Assembly (NCBI RefSeq): GCF_947487305.1
Contig: NZ_CANKWH010000005.1
Span: forward strand, 124,001-188,000
Direction of reading: 5' to 3'
DNA length: 64,000 bases
From: an uncultured Paracoccus sp.
Lineage (GTDB): Bacteria > Pseudomonadota > Alphaproteobacteria > Rhodobacterales > Rhodobacteraceae
Shown here: piece by piece, positions 62,655 to 64,000 of the stretch
Numbering within the stretch: position 1 is the stretch's first letter
How the letters are laid out: every line of letters begins with the position of its first letter
Made by a program: the position numbers and the translations under genes
The notes under the pieces: model-generated
The model's input: the letters and a program-made list of their open reading frames with translations, nothing else
Told to the model about the DNA's origin: nothing
The model's database searches: none

Positions 62655-64000
62655 TGCGGAAAATCCTTCTTCTTCTGGCCCTGATCCTGCTGCCGCTGTC
62701 CCAGGCCTGGGCGCAGGACAGCGCGGCCGAAATTTCCGAGAAGGTCGAGGACGACAAGGGCTTCATCACCAACCTTCTGGAAGAGAACCTGTCGGGCGCC
62801 GGTCGCGAGGTCATCATCGACGGCTTTCGCGGGGCGCTGTCCTCGCGTGCGACCTATGACCAGATCACCATTGCCGATGCCGAGGGCATCTGGCTGACGC
62901 TGAAAAACGGCGCGATCCACTGGAACCGCGCGGCGCTGCTGCGCGGGCGGATCGAGATTGCCGAACTGTCGGCTGCCGAGATCCTGCTGCCGCGCCTGCC
63001 CTCGCCGGGCGAGCAGCAGCGCACCGCCGAAGCCGTCGAGTTTTCCCTGCCGCAGCTGCCCGTGTCGATCAATATCGAGCAGATCCTGGCCGAGCGGGTT
63101 GAACTGGGCGAGCCGGTGATCGGCCTGCCGGCCTCGCTGAAGGTCAGTGGCACGATGCAACTTGCCGGTGGCGAGGGCACGGCAAAGCTGTCCATCGACC
63201 GGCTGGACGGGCCGCGCGGGCAGTTTCTACTGGATGCGGGCTTTGCCAACGAGACCCGGGTGCTGAAGCTGGACCTGCAGCTCGATGAGGATGCCGACGG
63301 GTTGCTGGTCAACCTCGTCGATCTCTATGACAAGCCCTCGGTCAAGGCCGAGATCTCGGGCGAGGGGCCGCTGTCGGACTTTCTGGCCAATATCACACTG
63401 GCCACCGACGGCCAGCCGCGCGTGACCGGCAAGGCCAGCGCCACCGCGCAGGCGGCCGAGGATGGCGCGCCGGGGACCGCCTTCCGGCTGGAACTGGGTG
63501 GCGATGTGGCCAGCCTGCTGCCGCCCGACAATCGCGGCTTCTTCGGCACCAATACCCAGCTTCTGGCCGATGGCTGGCGCGGCGAGGATGGCCGGCTGCA
63601 ATTGCCGGTGCTGATGATCGATACCAATGCGCTGAACGTCTCGGGCTCGCTGACTACCAATGAGAACGGCGCGCCCGAGCAGGCGGTTCTGCTGATGACC
63701 CTCGGCGCCGATGCCGGGGCGACGGAATTGCCCGTCACCCTGCCCTTTGGCGGCGACCTGAAGGTCAATGATGGCCGGCTGGAACTGCAATATGACGCGG
63801 CTCAGGGCGATGGCTGGTCGCTGGTCGGTCGGGTCGGCGAGGTTGATCAGCAGGGCGTGCATATCGGCGCGCTGGAGCTGAACGGTGCGGGCACGGTTCT
63901 GCGCGACAATGACCGCCTGTCCGAGATCGACGGCAAGATCGAATTCGGCGGCCGCGAGATGCGCTTCGACGATGCCGGTCTGGCGCGGGCCATCGGCGAC
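62654..64000 (+). CDS. tamB: Translocation and assembly module protein TamB (partial, N-terminal 449 residues)
   Basis: The gene runs off the right edge with an open frame. An N-terminal signal/anchor (MRKILLLLALILLPLSQAWA) is followed by AsmA/TamB-like beta-taco sequence: VIIDGFRGALSSRATYDQITIAD, IHWNRAALLRGRIEIAELSA and further alternating beta-strands. TamB (over 1000 residues in relatives) spans the periplasm and works with TamA in outer-membrane assembly and phospholipid transport. Start overlap with tamA indicates coupling. Confidence 0.92.
   Translation, partial: MRKILLLLALILLPLSQAWAQDSAAEISEKVEDDKGFITNLLEENLSGAGREVIIDGFRGALSSRATYDQITIADAEGIWLTLKNGAIHWNRAALLRGRIEIAELSAAEILLPRLPSPGEQQRTAEAVEFSLPQLPVSINIEQILAERVELGEPVIGLPASLKVSGTMQLAGGEGTAKLSIDRLDGPRGQFLLDAGFANETRVLKLDLQLDEDADGLLVNLVDLYDKPSVKAEISGEGPLSDFLANITLATDGQPRVTGKASATAQAAEDGAPGTAFRLELGGDVASLLPPDNRGFFGTNTQLLADGWRGEDGRLQLPVLMIDTNALNVSGSLTTNENGAPEQAVLLMTLGADAGATELPVTLPFGGDLKVNDGRLELQYDAAQGDGWSLVGRVGEVDQQGVHIGALELNGAGTVLRDNDRLSEIDGKIEFGGREMRFDDAGLARAIGD

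Overview
The window reads as chromosomal DNA from a GC-rich alphaproteobacterium of the Rhodobacterales, most likely Paracoccus or a close relative. The clues are a lanthanide-type methanol dehydrogenase (xoxF) with a c553i-like cytochrome, glutathione-dependent formaldehyde oxidation, an aglEFGAK alpha-glucoside operon, a PhyR/NepR/EcfG stress module, and the alphaproteobacterial origin neighbourhood parB-parA-rsmG-mnmG-mnmE-rho-hemJ-[origin]-aroE-coaE-dnaQ. The genus is an inference. I saw no rRNA, tRNA, CRISPR array or insertion sequence.

Region 1 (1-28.3 kb) is a periplasmic quinoprotein and one-carbon locus. pqqABCDE makes the cofactor PQQ and is followed by a SoxYZ-like carrier; a divergent gene encodes a quinoprotein-relay zinc hydrolase. 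From 14 to 21 kb lies the ABC-transporter cluster linked to PQQ-dependent alcohol oxidation: solute-binding protein, beta-propeller, ATPase, permease and two secreted proteins of unknown function. A secreted SRPBCC protein and a second beta-propeller are divergent to it. xoxF-xoxG-xoxJ plus a CXXCW rhodanese follow, and then gfa, adhC, a ClpP-like protease and fghA. Together these take methanol to formaldehyde and then to formate. Three unrelated blocks interrupt the locus: aglEFGAK (5.4-11.7 kb), an RTX protein gene and argC.

Region 2 (28.4-42.6 kb) holds a polar amino-acid ABC transporter, grpE-hrcA, the divergent rph-rdgB-hemW-DUF454 unit, and parB-parA-rsmG-mnmG-mnmE-rho-hemJ. Two perfect 16-bp parS palindromes overlap the starts of rsmG and mnmG.

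Region 3 (about 42.65-43.1 kb) is the only long gene-free stretch. It carries a cluster of DnaA-box-like 9-mers, one of them perfect, and is very probably oriC. Genes immediately on both sides point away from it.

Region 4 (43.1-64 kb) begins with aroE-coaE-dnaQ and a YihY/BrkB membrane protein. The general stress response module follows (phyR divergent from nepR-ecfG-kinase, with an EcfG-type promoter), then a pqiA-pqiA'-pqiB-pqiC lipid-transport operon. The remainder is housekeeping and conserved unknowns: cysQ, pmbA/tldE, DUF2125, an enoyl-CoA hydratase, DUF2853, glucokinase, tamA and the start of tamB, which runs off the end. The glk leader shares a LacI-operator-like half-site with the aglE leader, suggesting co-regulation of alpha-glucoside uptake and glucose phosphorylation.
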